From Monomorium pharaonis (Eukaryota; Arthropoda; Insecta; Hymenoptera; Formicidae): a DNA stretch of 64,000 nt. The stretch covers positions 11,597,886-11,661,885 of the forward strand of contig NC_050474.1 in NCBI RefSeq assembly GCF_013373865.1, written 5' to 3'. How positions within the stretch are numbered: position 1 is the first letter of the stretch; each line of letters opens with the position of its first letter. The position numbers and the translations under genes are program-made. This document shows, piece by piece, positions 31,947 to 43,874 of this stretch. Below the pieces are notes generated by a model. It was not told the origin of the DNA and searched no databases. It saw nothing but the letters and a program-made list of their open reading frames with translations.

Positions 31947-32991
31947 CCCTAAATTCCTCCCTATGAGTCGTTTTTGTCCTGCTTAAAACTACTATTCTTA
32001 ATTTCTCGTACAACCGTGATGCTAGCGCCATCAAAGTTGTGCTAAAAAAACTTTGGAGGGAAAGGGTTTTTAATGCAAAAGCCCAGCTTGGTCCGTTTGT
32101 TTTATTCCAAACACCAGCCAGGTAAAATTCAAATAGGACGTTTTCGACCCATAGGTAGGGATTACGTAAGTAAAAATGACTTTCAAAAAAAATTATTTTT
32201 GGACAGGTACATGCATATTAGAATGTAATTATGTATATACTTTAAGTTGAACATGTAAATGCAGGTTAGAAATCCAGAATACTTTAAGCAGACCAATAAA
32301 ATTTAGCATTTGGCAAATATTGGGAAGATTGGACATTAACTAATAAATTTAAAAAAAAGATGTTTTTATTGTTTATCAAAAATGATTAAAAAATCAATCA
32401 ATGTTGTGTTTGATGCCACAAACCCGTTTGCGATGATCATTGTTTAAATTGCTGTCGCGACTGCTTTTAAACTCTGTTTTTTTTTTATATAACATAATTT
32501 TGTATTTTTACTATGTATTAAATAATAATTTGTTAAAACTTTAAGCAGAAAAAAAAATTGTAGATTTATTGATGTTCCCTATTTTACAACACTATTTATC
32601 ATTCTCAAAAAATATCAATTTTTATACGCTGAAATTTGATATCTGCTTTCATTCTACGTTGATCAGACATTTTTTTGTAAAGAGGAACTTTTTTCCTTCC
32701 AGAAACTGATTTAAAAAAAATTTTTTTTTTAATTTTTCTCACTGGTATATATATATTTTTTAAATTAACTTTTTTATCGCTTTTTCTCATTGTTTATTAA
32801 AAAATACATATTAAATTTGGGAGAGGAGGATAATATAATAATAGTTTCTTAAAGAGAAATATTTAAAGAGTATACATGATTTTTTTCAGATTTTTTAAAC
32901 CATTATTTATATGGTTATAAGGGTGAAGACGAAAACGACCCATAGGTAGGGATAGATAGAGGGTGCCGAAAAACACGGTAGGGATTGAGGG
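31947..32991. mobile_element. piggyBac-like element, TTAA target
   Basis: TTAA|CCCTAAATTCCTCCCTA at the left (TTAA 31943-31946) and GGTAGGGATTGAGGG|TTAA at the right (32992-32995). TATGAGTCGTTTTTGTCC near the left pairs with GACGAAAACGACCCATA near the right, so TIRs are interrupted by a short extra segment on the right. A minus-strand frame at 32605-32790 (MRKSDKKVNLKNIYIPVRK) starts near the right end and may be a leftover N-terminus, but this is weak. Confidence 0.72.
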
Positions 32992-33289
32992 TTAAATTTG
33001 TTACAATTGTTACATTATAGGCGAGAAATGATACATTGACAACCTAATTATTACGTCCGTGCTGTACTGTAATTTTTTACTATATCCTGGTGTTGTAGCT
33101 TGTTACGTGTTTATAAAATTCTCAAAATATAGCGAATACTAACTATAGTAATTATTATACACATAAAAAGATTTTTCTTTTTGCAACAGATAAAAATCGA
33201 TCTCATATTACAATTGTTTTACGGTTATGTATTGACTATCAAAGAAAAAAAATAGCATGCGCTTTATTTTAATAGTATTAATCTTTTAA
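32992..33289. other. Spacer between piggyBac-like elements
   Basis: No feature seen. Confidence 0.4.
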
Positions 33290-34799
33290 TGCTCAAATGC
33301 ACAAGATTTTTTCGTAAACTTTGACGGCGTATAAAACGGACAAACTGTTTATCTAAGAGTATTTTTCTAGAGGGTTTTGAGTATGCTCTTTTGAATGCCG
33401 CCGAGAAAAATTGATAAATAAGTCAAAAACATCAAGTTTTTGAGCTTTCTTTAAAAAATATTGTTTGGTGTAAAATTTGTTTAAAGTGGATTTTCTTTAT
33501 TGTAACGGATTTGGTTTAAGATTGAAACTGCATAAAGCGTGCACTTTTTAGTTGCACTTGAAGACTATGTAGTGCAAATTTTTTTTTAACCTGGCGGATT
33601 CAATATGGCCACCTAAATGTCAGAAATTTTAGAAATTTTTTACAATTTTTTCCATTTAATTGTAATTCGATTTGTAATGCTCATTAATCACTTAGAAAGT
33701 TTGTATATTAGTTTGTAATTTAAAAAGTGAAATCCAATATAACGCCTTTAATATGGCTAAGATTGACAAAAATACCGAAAAACTAGTATAATTCGTTTTT
33801 TTATATTTTCGTGTATTAATGTGATTGGAGTATACAAAAGCAAACTATGTACACTGTGTGCGTGCGTGCGTGCGTGCGTGCGAATATATGTGTATGTACA
33901 TCCAATTCAGGAAATAATTATAAGTGAAAACTGATGACATAACTGACTTCTGAATCGTCTTTTGCTAATAACTTCATGTTTGAGTTACCGATTCTCACCG
34001 CGTGGAAGTGGATTATTGAGAATTTTTGTTTTTTATCTTTTTTGTATTTTTTCATATTTTATTAATTTTGTAAATAATTTTTTATATTCTTACTTTTTAG
34101 TTTCTTAAAAAAATTTTTTTTTTTAATTGAATCTAATAATTATTTTCGAAACATGTTTGACAAAAATATGAATTGCAATGTTTACTGAATTTTCTTGTTC
34201 TTACTGTACATGTTTTTGTTAAACAATATTTCTGTGGGCTAACTAACTCGGTTTCGTGTCTTTTTATATTTTTAAAGTAAAGTGGAGAATAAGAAAATTA
34301 TGTTAACATTGCAATTTATATTTTTGTAAGATATGTTTTGAAAATATTAATTATATTTAATTACAAAAAAATTTTTAAGTTAAAAATAAAAATTGAAAGA
34401 GCATTTAAAAAATAAATAAATATAAAAAATACATAAAAATTTAAAACAAAATATAAAAAAAATTTCTTTATAATCGTCCACTTCCACGTGGTGAGAATAG
34501 GTATGCTGCATAGACTACAAATACATCTAAAAATGCACACTTTATGCAGTTCCAATTCTAATCCAAACCCGTTACGATAAAGAAAATATACTTAAAAAAA
34601 ATTTAATACCAAAAAATCGTAATTTTTTTTAAAAAGCTCAGATCTCGATGTTCTTGACTTATTTTTTAATTTTTCTTGCTGGTATTTGAAAGAACACACT
34701 CGAAACTCTCTAGAAAAGTATTCTTGGCTATAAAATTCGTCCGTTTTATACAGAGTCTACGCCGTCAAAGTTTACAAAAAAATCTTGTGCATTTGAGCG
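33290..34799. mobile_element. Long-TIR element with TTAA target
   Basis: TTAA (33286-33289)|TGCTCAAATGCACAAGAT and ATCTTGTGCATTTGAGCG|TTAA (34800-34803). Inverted arms are about 280 bp with scattered differences (for example GACGGCGTATAAAACGGAC and its inverse). Inside, CTGGCGGATTCAATATGGCC near 33592 matches the tandem unit of the element at 43875, linking the two. A 14-bp GTGC run is at 33858-33880. Non-coding. Confidence 0.75.
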
Positions 34800-34888
34800 T
34801 TAAAGTAATCTTATATGTTATTTTATTCAAATTTATTTCTTATCTGTAACATCACAATATAGCTGCGGCGAGGAGTCAGGAACTTTAA

Positions 34889-36964
34889 CCCTTATGTGCA
34901 CATCTAGCGTTTACCACGTTGTTACATACTCAGGATACCACCCTCAGGATACTCAAGAAACCCGGGTGTCCACCACTAGGTTTTCTTAATTCCTGAGTTT
35001 GTATATGAACGTAATCGTTCAGAATTAATTTACTTTATTAAATAAACATCAATAGAAACTATCTAAGCCACTTCCAAATCCCCCAACCCGTTACAGCTTT
35101 CATGAAAAAAATAGAAGTAAGGTCTGAGCGCTGCGCAGGTAGCGCGCAGTCAGTTTTGACGAAATGTCGATTGTTATCGAAGTTATTGAATAGTTAATAT
35201 CTAGAGCATATAAACTCCAAATAAAATCGAGTATTACGTGTAGACACAGTTGAATCGATATCTACAGGTTTTTTAGCGGTATACTTATTCATTAAACTTA
35301 ACACAAATGTGTTTGCAAAATGGGCACCCGAGTACTCGAGTGTGCACACAAGATTTAATAAATACTATAACTATCTTTATTTCACTGTTTAGATAAGATA
35401 GTCCATGATTTTTTTCGGGATAAGTGTTTATGTATACTTTATTAAAAAAGACGAGAATTAAGTTATGCACCTAATTTTTTTAAATTTGGTGTAAGGTAAA
35501 TGTCTATTTACCTTACATCTATTTGTGACTATGTAAAATTCTTGCATGAGTTAATAAAAAAGTAAAGTACTCTAGAATAATTTAAATAAATAATTATACG
35601 GAACTCAAGATTAAGCATTTTTGTATCAAAAAATTTGTTTTATTCGAGTTTTAAACATAATTCAATAAACGTTAAAAAAGGAATTGCAAACTATGTAAAT
35701 GTATGCATTAGTGACTGTAATTTTAAAATTTGATCCTATTAGTGATCGCCATCTGGTCAGATCGATTGTACCAGTTATGAACCATTTAGTGACCGGCAGA
35801 TTAATTTCATCGTTCTTTGGAGATACTCGTAAATTGGAATAGAATATCAATAATAAGATAAAATATCAGAATTTATTTTTATTTGTTGCAAAACAAAATG
35901 TTATTTACATTGTAGAGTAGTTGTTTTGCGCAGGCAGCTGTCGGACATTATTTCTCTCGTTTATTTTTCCTCTTATTATTTTTTACGGCAACTTTTTTGG
36001 CTTGTTGCAATGCTTTTTGTCTTTTCTTCTCTTTTGCTTATTTTTTTTTTTTTTTTTTTTTTTTCTAAGCTGTTGCCGCATTTTTTTCCTTTCTTTGACT
36101 GCAATTAGACATCAATATTTCTCCATTTCTTTTGCTCGATGGATATTCTTAGTATATTCTTGGTACATCCACATAGATTTCCATGGATTTTAAGTGGTTT
36201 TATATGGATTTCCTATGATCATGTCTCTCTCCAGATGGAAAACCATACTGAAAAGATGCAGGTGGAACTCTATATGGTTATCTATATATATAACCATATG
36301 TATTCTACTTGTATCTTTTTAGTATGGTTTTCCATCTAGATAACCATACGAAATTTATACAAAATTATTTAAAATACATGGGAATCTACATACATGTGGA
36401 TAACTATCTGGATTTTTATCTGTATCTTTTCAGAGAATTAATTGGACCAAACGTTTGTGAATTGATAATTGACTCAAACTCGAGACAATATTGGTACGAA
36501 AAAAATTACAGGTTCTTGTCATGTTTACTACAAAGAAATTGCTCAAAAGACTCATGAAAACGCGAAAATTCAGTTTGCGAAAAGCCTGTCTGCGATGCAC
36601 ACTGTGTAACAATTAAATGTATTGATTGCGCTAGTTTAATTTATCTTGAAAATTATTGTTTATTTATTAACCCGTGTTACCTCAATAAAATTTTTATCAA
36701 TGTTATTAATTAATTCTCGGGTCAAAAGGTCATTTTTCATCATGGATACCCAGGTATCCGGGTGTGTCCGCTAAACACATGTACTTTAACGTCATTTAGT
36801 TTAGGTTCAAAAAAGTTGAAAAAAAATTACCAATGTGTTTTTAGTTTTTAAAAGAGTTAAATAATGGGGATTCGGAGGCTCGTGTCGAGATTTCAATTTT
36901 TATTCAAGTTATAAGCAAAAATACAACGAAGTGGACATCCGGGTATCCGGGTGTGCATGTAAGG
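34889..36964 (+). mobile_element. piggyBac-like element with transposase C-terminal remnant
   Basis: TTAA (34885-34888)|CCCTTATGTGCACA at the left; TGTGCATGTAAGGG then TTTAA at the right. Repeated ATCCGGGTATCCGGGTGTG-type motifs lie near both ends (34930-34975; 36748-36770; 36928-36955), a usual sub-terminal repeat arrangement. Coding remnant at 36430-36640. Length 2.1 kb, close to an internally deleted autonomous piggyBac. Confidence 0.75.
36430..36640 (+). pseudogene. piggyBac transposase C-terminal zinc-binding tail remnant
   Basis: One frame reads ITGSCHVYYKEIAQKT; after a shift it continues SVCEKPVCDAHCVTIKCIDC. The paired Cys spacing (C-x-x-x-x-C, x-x-H-C, C-x-x-C) and the position at the right end of a TTAA element fit the piggyBac Cys-rich tail. 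No DDD core motifs recognised upstream, so the rest is deleted or unrecognisable. Confidence 0.6.
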
Positions 36965-37019
36965 GTTTAAGCAAGAATAAATAATGCTCACACATATGAT
37001 GAGTGAAATGCATCCTTTA

Positions 37020-37176
37020 GGCCCGGTTCCACAACTCACGGTTAAATTAACTGGACGATTATTCCATTGGAATTGACCAATCGTATTTGTTAATTTTGCT
37101 TAACGACAAATACGATTGGTCAATTCCAATGGAATAATCGGCCAGTTAATTTAACCGTGAGTTGTGGAACCGGGCC
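37020..37176. mobile_element. Palindromic Harbinger-type MITE
   Basis: GGCCCGGTTCCACAACTCAC and GTGAGTTGTGGAACCGGGCC, flanked by TTA (37017-37019 and 37177-37179). Arms pair through TACGATTGGTCAATTCCAAT. 157 bp. Confidence 0.88.
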
Positions 37177-37179
37177 TTA

Positions 37180-37330
37180 GAGTAATGTCCCATGGACTGA
37201 TATTTTCCGCGTAACGCGTATCGCGTAACCTATCAGTAATTCTGTTTCGCGTAACAGAAAATGCAAAACGCCGCTGATTGATTACGTGGTACGCGTTACG
37301 CGGAAAATATAAGTCCGTGGGACTTCACCC
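37180..37330. mobile_element. Palindromic MITE sharing a TTA with its neighbour
   Basis: GAGTAATGTCCCATGGACT and AGTCCGTGGGACTTCACCC ends, with TATTTTCCGCGTAACGCGTA and TACGCGTTACGCGGAAAATA inside. Flanked by TTA 37177-37179 and 37331-37333. The left TTA is the right TSD of the 37020 element. Confidence 0.85.
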
Positions 37331-37333
37331 TTA

Positions 37334-38109
37334 ACGTATTATTAATGGAGTTCTTTTAAACAAAAAACATTAAAAACTGCGGAATAATTTAATACAGCAT
37401 GAATTTAAATGAAACCTTTTGGATTATCTTTCAATTGATTAGAATCAAAGTTTATCTCTTAAAAATGTGCGCTTTTTAAAAATTGTTGAAAAATTTTGAA
37501 AAAAGTATTTTTATAATTTTACGTAAATGTTTCAATATCTCAAGAAGAAGAATTATGTCAATATTTCATTATCTTATTAAAATTCAGCGCTGAAAATTTG
37601 TATCTTTATGTTTTTGGGATCGCTAAAAATAAATTTGATATTATTTATTTTTTTTAATTTGAAATGATGGACGCAGAATGGCGGTTGCAAGCATGAAAAT
37701 CATGTTTTCTTGGCAACTAAATCGTAAAATATTTTTTGTACTTGTATTAGATAATTATAATTTAAATAAATATAACAACAAACATACTGTATAATTTTTT
37801 ATACACATTTATAAACATTTATAAACATAGGATCGGAAAAGTAACTATTGGAACCTTCACTTTAGGTCAAAAGAATACTTTAGGCATAAAAAAATTTTTT
37901 ATTTGTTTATAACAAAATTCATATTATATAGCATTGTGTAGTCTATACATATACGTATATGCATATACTATACATGTATGAACATGCATATACATATATG
38001 CAATTTGTACATATATATGCTTTTACAATTAGTCAAATTGAAAAACTAAAAAGTAATTATTTAAATACTTTGTTGTTTCCGAAACAATTTATAATATTAT
38101 GTAACTAAT
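37334..38109. other. AT-rich spacer with a dispersed repeat
   Basis: 37828-37876 (GATCGGAAAAGTAACTATTG; TTCACTTTAGGTCAAAAGAA) is the inverse of 54310-54358. 37920-38010 is a degenerate TA/CATA microsatellite-like run. No gene. Confidence 0.45.
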
Positions 38110-38760
38110 ATAATTCTCTCCATACATTTACAAAGATCACATTCAAAAAATTTTTTATTTGTAGTTAAATTATAATTGTATTTTTATAATTGTGTTTATT
38201 GTTCTTTTACAGTTATTGATAATAAACCTATTTTGTCTGTGTTTTATTTAATGCTTTTGGAGCATACATTCATGTACCGGCTTGTGGGAAACAAAAATAT
38301 GGCTTTTATGGAAATTGTGAATGTAGACTATGGCCTTTAAGTAATCTAGACTGTCATCTGCAAAGTTGGCAAGCTTGTGAAATTTCTGTAAGAATCACGC
38401 TTTTATTTCTCATTAGCCGGCACATGATTATATGTTCAAAGAGCATTAATTAAAACATTACCAAAATAGATTTCTTATCAATAACTGTAAAAGAACAATA
38501 AATATAATTATAAATGTACAATTACAATTTAACCTGTACAAATTTACCCTACAAATTTACCTGTAAAATAGCAGTAAATATAATCAAATATAATGCTATA
38601 TTAAATTAGAATGAAGAATAAAATCTGATGTGTTGTTCCATATTTGAGAAGTCGACTCGTAGTCATTTTGTAATCTTTCGTCTCATGTATGCCTCGATTT
38701 ACAAAAAAGAGTTAGAGAATCAAAAATATAAATAAAAATTTTGAATGTGATCTTTGTCAA
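38110..38760. repeat. Imperfect inverted repeat enclosing a Cys-rich frame
   Basis: ACAAAGATCACATTCAAAA (38111-38129) pairs with 38740-38757. GTTCTTTTACAGTTATTGAT (38203-38222) pairs with ATCAATAACTGTAAAAGAAC (38479-38498). The right arm is interrupted by about 200 bp. The frame at 38226-38387 lies in the loop. Confidence 0.55.
38226..38387 (+). CDS. Unidentified cysteine-rich exon-like frame
   Basis: An open frame without ATG reads AYIHVPACGKQKYGFYGNCE, continuing as CRLWPLSNLDCHLQSW then QACEIS, and stops matching a coding pattern exactly at GTAAGA (38388), a good splice donor. A plausible acceptor, TTTTGGAG, ends at 38262. Five Cys in 33 residues, aromatic-rich, looks like a secreted peptide exon or a zinc-binding remnant. 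I do not recognise the family. The Cys spacing loosely recalls neuroparsin-like peptides, but that is only an impression. Confidence 0.25.
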
Positions 38761-38802
38761 AAAAATTGTATTAATTAGAATTAATTGTTTTGGGAACAAT
38801 AA

Positions 38803-39426
38803 TAGTCCAGGCAATAGGTAGTTTTACCTTGCAAAAGGTCAAAGAAACTTTGTGCTCGGCAATTCTAAGGTTTAACATATTAATTAATACTCTGAGTCTT
38901 TGATCTTGAAACGTTGCCGTTCGCGCCGACATATTGAAAAAATGGAACAAAAAATCATTTTCACGAATATCTCGTCTCCGGTGTGAGATACGTGAAAAAT
39001 AGTTATTATAAAAAATGTAAAGCAAAATTCTCTACATTTTATGTTGTAACATTTGTTTTCTCAGATCAATAGTTTTCGAGATAATTTCCAGAGAAAAGTG
39101 GAAATATTCTGACAAAATGGAAAAAATACTCCACTTTATTGTATTGTATCTCGGAAACTATTGATCTGAAAAAAAAAAATGTTACAACAAAATGTAGAGA
39201 ATTTTATGCTTTACATTTTTTATAATAACTATTTTTTGCGTATCTCAAACCGGAGACGAGATATTCGTGAAAAAGTGATTTAATATGGCGGCGCGAGCGG
39301 CAACATTTCAAGGTCAAAAACTCAGAGTATTAATTAATATGCTAAACCTAAGAACTATGCCAAGTATAAAGTTTCTTTGATTTTTGGCACGGTAAAGCTA
39401 TTTTTATGTCTCTATTGCCTGGACTA
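38803..39426. mobile_element. Fold-back element with TAA target site
   Basis: TAGTCCAGGCAATAG and TATTGCCTGGACTA ends, TAA at 38800-38802 and 39427-39429. Arms of about 240 bp (ATGTAGAGAATTTTGCTTTA / TAAAATTCTCTACATTTTGT; GAAACGTTGCCGTTCGCGCC and its diverged inverse) surround a loop with a smaller inner palindrome about CAATAGTTTTCGAGATA. Non-coding. Confidence 0.75.
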
Positions 39427-39543
39427 TAAAGTATTTAAATACTTACTTTTTAATTTTTGATTTGACTAAGAGCTGTATATATTTATATACCTTATCCATA
39501 TATCTGACTCGCATAGAATGCATGATATTACTAAATAGACTAA

Positions 39544-41153
39544 CAAGGGAACGGACAGAACTGTCCCTCACCGATTTTAATGAGCTTTGGATATGTTGTA
39601 GAACATAAGAAAATATTAGACTCATATTTTTTTTTATCTGCGTATCTCGACGTTTAGGGGTTAAAACCACCCTTCGAAAATAACGCATTTTTTTCGTTTT
39701 TTGCGAATATCTTTGAAAATATAAGGTTTATGAAAAAATGTTCTATACAAAAGTTTTATGGTACTTTATACTCTTTACAATAGTATATTTATATTTTTTA
39801 AAAATTTCAAATTTTTTAATTTATTCCACCCCCCACCCCTTTTTTTCAACATTTTAAAAATTTTGTAACGACAAAAATTAAAGAGCATTAAAAGCCGAAT
39901 CCACCCATTTATAATAACATATGGGTTCCATCATTCTCAATTATTAGCAAAACGAAACAGTAATCTCGCACTATAGGTGCCGCGCTAGAAGTAGTGTTGC
40001 GTTATTTCTTTAGTCGCGTCACGCTCAATAACTGCCTCTTCTGCGTATATTTTTATATTAAAACATAAAAATGGATTAATCTTAATTATATAATACGCAA
40101 CGTATTACACGATATAAAGCATGAATGAAAGATGTACGATCAAAGATCTCCTTCCTATTACTAATGGATATTTTATTGAAGCCTCACGTGATGCGCTTGC
40201 GCGAAAACAACCGGTCCCTCTATCAACACTGATATTAAAGTTATTTGTCTGTGTCGTATGCAAAATGTATATATACATCCGTATAAATGTATTTTCAAAC
40301 TTCAAATTAAATTAAATTATATACTTATATACTTATATTATCTTTATTATCAGAGCGTGCTACGTGCATATAGTGTAAATAATATAATTATGCAAATAGT
40401 TATTGCAGTTTATGTTTTATATTTTTCTCTTGATATTATATATTTTGTTATATTGTATTTGCAGTTTTAAATGTTAAAAAATATTTTGCTTCATATTAAT
40501 TTATATTCGCATTTGTAACAATGAAAATGTACGTAGGCACATACGTATATATATGCTACTTTTGTTATATATATGCATTTATGCTTTATATCGTGTAATA
40601 CGTTGCGTATTATATAATTAAGATTAATCCATTTTTATGTTTTAATATAAAAATATACGCAAAAGAGGCAGTTATTGAGTGTGACGCGACTAAAGAAATA
40701 ACGCAACACTACTTCTAGCGCGGCACCTATAGCGCGAGATTACTATCTCGTTTTGATAATAATTGGGAATGATGGAACCCATATGTTATTATATATGGGT
40801 GGATTCGGCTTTTAATGCTCTTTAATTTTTGTCTTTACAAAATTTTTAAAATGTTGAAAAAAGGGGTGGAGCGATAAATTAAAAAATTTGAAATTTTTAA
40901 AAAATATAAATATACTGTTGTAAAGAGTATAAAATGCCATAAAACTTTCGTATAGAACATTTTTTTATAAACCTTATATTTTCAAAGATATTCGCAAAAA
41001 ACAAAAAAATGCGTTATTTTCGAGGGGTGGTTTCAACCCCTAAACGTCGAAATACGCAGATAAAAAAAAATATGGGTCTAATATTTTCTTATGTTCTACA
41101 ACATATCCGAAGCTCATTAAAATCGGTGAGGGACAGTTCTGTCCGTTCCCTTG
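39544..41153. mobile_element. Palindromic element, copy B, with deleted left inner arm
   Basis: Same ends as copy A (CAAGGGAACGGACAGAACTG) with TAA at 39541-39543 and 41154-41156. The left arm runs 39544 to about 40122, then jumps at ATAAAGCAT straight into right-arm sequence (GATCAAAGATCTCC...), so about 430 bp of the left arm and the whole loop of copy A are missing. The right arm is full length. Shared ORFs are non-coding mirror frames. Confidence 0.85.
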
Positions 41154-41156
41154 TAA

Positions 41157-41641
41157 GATGTAGAAATGATTCTTGGCATCCATATAAACATGTCTCTGAT
41201 ACTGCAGGCTGTGACCACGTCATCGGCAGACCAGGTGGGTGACATAACATATACTTTATTGTTTCAGGCAAGATTTCACGCTTTTTATCTATTTCAATAA
41301 TCTAAAATAGAATGATTGTACAATATCTTAATTTAAGAGCCACACAGTTGCAATATAGTATTTTTTAAAATAAAATTATAACACTTGTAACTATTCTCTT
41401 ATCTGGCCTACCATAAGAAAGTGACATACTTGAAAAATTAGAAAGTACACTTTCAGATAATCCTTTTGATATGAATTGGACTGCCAATTCTCTAGGGATG
41501 AGCTTTGGTAAACTTATCAACAGTAGCATACATCAGCTTAGAAGAAAAAGAATTTGTAACAGCCACCAATTTTTCATAATAAAATTTCGTACTGTTTCTT
41601 CTGAAAATTCAAATAATAAATATGATAATCTCATCAAATAT
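41157..41641. other. Spacer
   Basis: 41160-41240 has slightly gene-like composition (HPYKHVSDTAGCDHV in one frame, then GTGGGT), but it is too short to support. Remainder AT-rich. Confidence 0.35.
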
Positions 41642-42168
41642 CCAAGTAACACAGTCTATCTATATTAGCTACGACAGCAAAAAAGTGGTTAGTATAACAT
41701 CCTCTCAGCTTTGTTTACAGATATTTGGTTGCAAATGCTATTTTGCTGGATATTTAGCTGCGAAAGCGCTATAAAAGCTAATAGAAAAGTCAAAATACTG
41801 CAACAGCTATTTCAGCTATTTTGATAGCTATGAAGTCATTGTGACAGACACTAAAAAAGCAAAATATAGCCACAGTTATTTTAACTATATTAATAGCTGT
41901 CACAACAATTATACAGCTATTAATATAGTTAAAATAGCTGTGGCTATATTTTGCTTTTTTAGTTTCTGTCACAACGACTTCATAGCTATCAAAATAGCTG
42001 AAATAGCTGTTGCAGTATTTTGACTTTTCTATTAGCTGTTATAGCGCTTTTGCAGCTAAACATCCAGCAAAATACCAATTGTTTCCAAATACCTGTAAGC
42101 AAAGCTGGGAGGTTATACTAATCACTTTTTTTCTGTCGCAGCTAATATAGGTAAACTGTGTTACTTGG
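41642..42168. mobile_element. Palindromic element with CCAAGTAACACAG ends
   Basis: CCAAGTAACACAGTCTATCT and the inverse AGGTAAACTGTGTTACTTGG. Almost the whole 527 bp folds on itself; near the centre AGCTATTAATATAGTTAAAATAGCTGTGGC pairs with its inverse. The arms are made of AGCTATTT-based words. Mirror ORFs on both strands are artefacts. Confidence 0.78.
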
Positions 42169-43874
42169 GTTAAGTTTATTGCACAGCAAAAATCAATTTT
42201 TGAAGGTTATGCTATGATTGGCGTGTTTACATGTACGCCATGTGAGATGTAGTGGCACATGAGACATTTATCACGCTTGAAAATAGCTGTAATTTGGCTG
42301 TAATTTGTATTTCAAAGCGAAAGTTAAAAGTAGCATGACTATCAATTTTATATTACATCTAGCATGTATCAGCGATCGTTAAGTGGATCCATGCGTTATT
42401 TATAAGACTCGAAAATTAGTACTTAAGGTTCTGTGTGTAGTTTCGTAATTAGCGTACTTAGAAATTTGCGCCTGCGTTAATATTATTATTTATATAGTAT
42501 AAGTTGTAGTAATTTACAGTTATTAATTAATAATATACATTAATTTTTTATCTCAATTTAATAAGACGAAAATTCTAAGTTCAATCCTAGTTGAATAAAT
42601 AATTTTTTTATTTTTTAAACATAATTTTAAAATTAAAATTTAATTTAATTAATTTATATTTTTAAATCTTAATTTATATATTCAGAACATTTATTTATTA
42701 AATTATTTTTATGCTTATTAATTTATTTACTAAAATAGCGAATGTATAGCTATAAAACGGCTGCGAATATGTTGTTGCTGCTATTTGACTGTATAGCTAT
42801 TTTGCTGCAAAGAAGTTATTATAACTTTTTTATAGCAACATAACTGTACAGCCAAATAGCAGCAACAACATGTTTAAAACCTAAAAATGTTGTCCCATTT
42901 TTGCTGTTACAACATTGTCAAAACGTTGCAATAATGTTATGGCTGTAACTGTGCTAGAAAAAAATGCTGTGATTTAAATTGCAACAACGTTATCGCAGCC
43001 GTTTTGCAGTTTTACGTGTTACTTGGGTAGCTTGTTCTTTCTTAAATTTTTTGCAAAGATTTTCTCGAAACAAGTTAGATCTTGTAATACAGATAGTTTC
43101 TATCATAAAAAATAAATCGTTCAGTTCATCTTATCATTTTTGGGGGGAAAATTACGTTATTGATATCTTTAAGGTCCACATATTCTGTTGGGCACTCTAT
43201 AAATTCGGAGCTTTGTGGTTAATTACATCTCTCTCCTTACCATCCACTCTTTTATTTTTTTATCTATTTTTTTTTTTTTTACTTTAATTTTCAATAGTGT
43301 TTCTTCCTCTTTTTTTTAATAACTAAAAATAAAACAACAAAGTATTAATCTTATCTCAGAATACTTATTTTATATAGAAAATGAAAATTTTGTGTAACTT
43401 ATCTGATTATACAACGCATAGTGTTATACTAAATTCTTCAAATTAGGCACAGCCGTATTCTTCTCTACGATGTAATCCATGAGGCAATATGCAAATTATG
43501 CATAAAATTAAAAATAACTCACCACCAATCTCCCGCACGTCAACACGTCAACATGTCAGCGGATTAACCATTACCTTGACACGCGGACTTGACCGCCAAT
43601 CAAGACATGTAATTTCTCGATCTATTCTTCCGCGGACACAAACATGCATTTTTTGTTGTTCAATTCTCATGTCCGTTCGTAAGCCATCCATCACGCGAAA
43701 AGTGAAAGTACAGATTTCCATCATCTGTCCCTAACGACGACGATAACGATGTTTTTTAAAAATATTTATACTCTTGATGTGATACTTTAAATTGCGATAT
43801 CTTCACTCATAAGTTACGTAACGGAAAAATAAACACACTTTTGTCATATAAATCGGATGCAAGCTATTCATTAA
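42169..43874. other. AT-rich region with a truncated relative of the CCAAGTAACAC element
   Basis: 42769-42871 is a palindrome (ATGTTGTTGCTGCTATTTG and inverse), and a right-hand end GTGTTACTTGG occurs at 43016-43026 without its left partner, so a truncated copy is likely. 43489-43734 opens a frame (SPPISRTSTRQHVSG...) in slightly GC-richer DNA, but no homology or splice support is visible. Confidence 0.45.

Noticed and set aside
41157..41245. Possible exon HPYKHVSDTAGCDHVIGRPG before a GTGGGT donor
   Set aside because: Under 30 codons, no partner exon, weak donor; not supportable.
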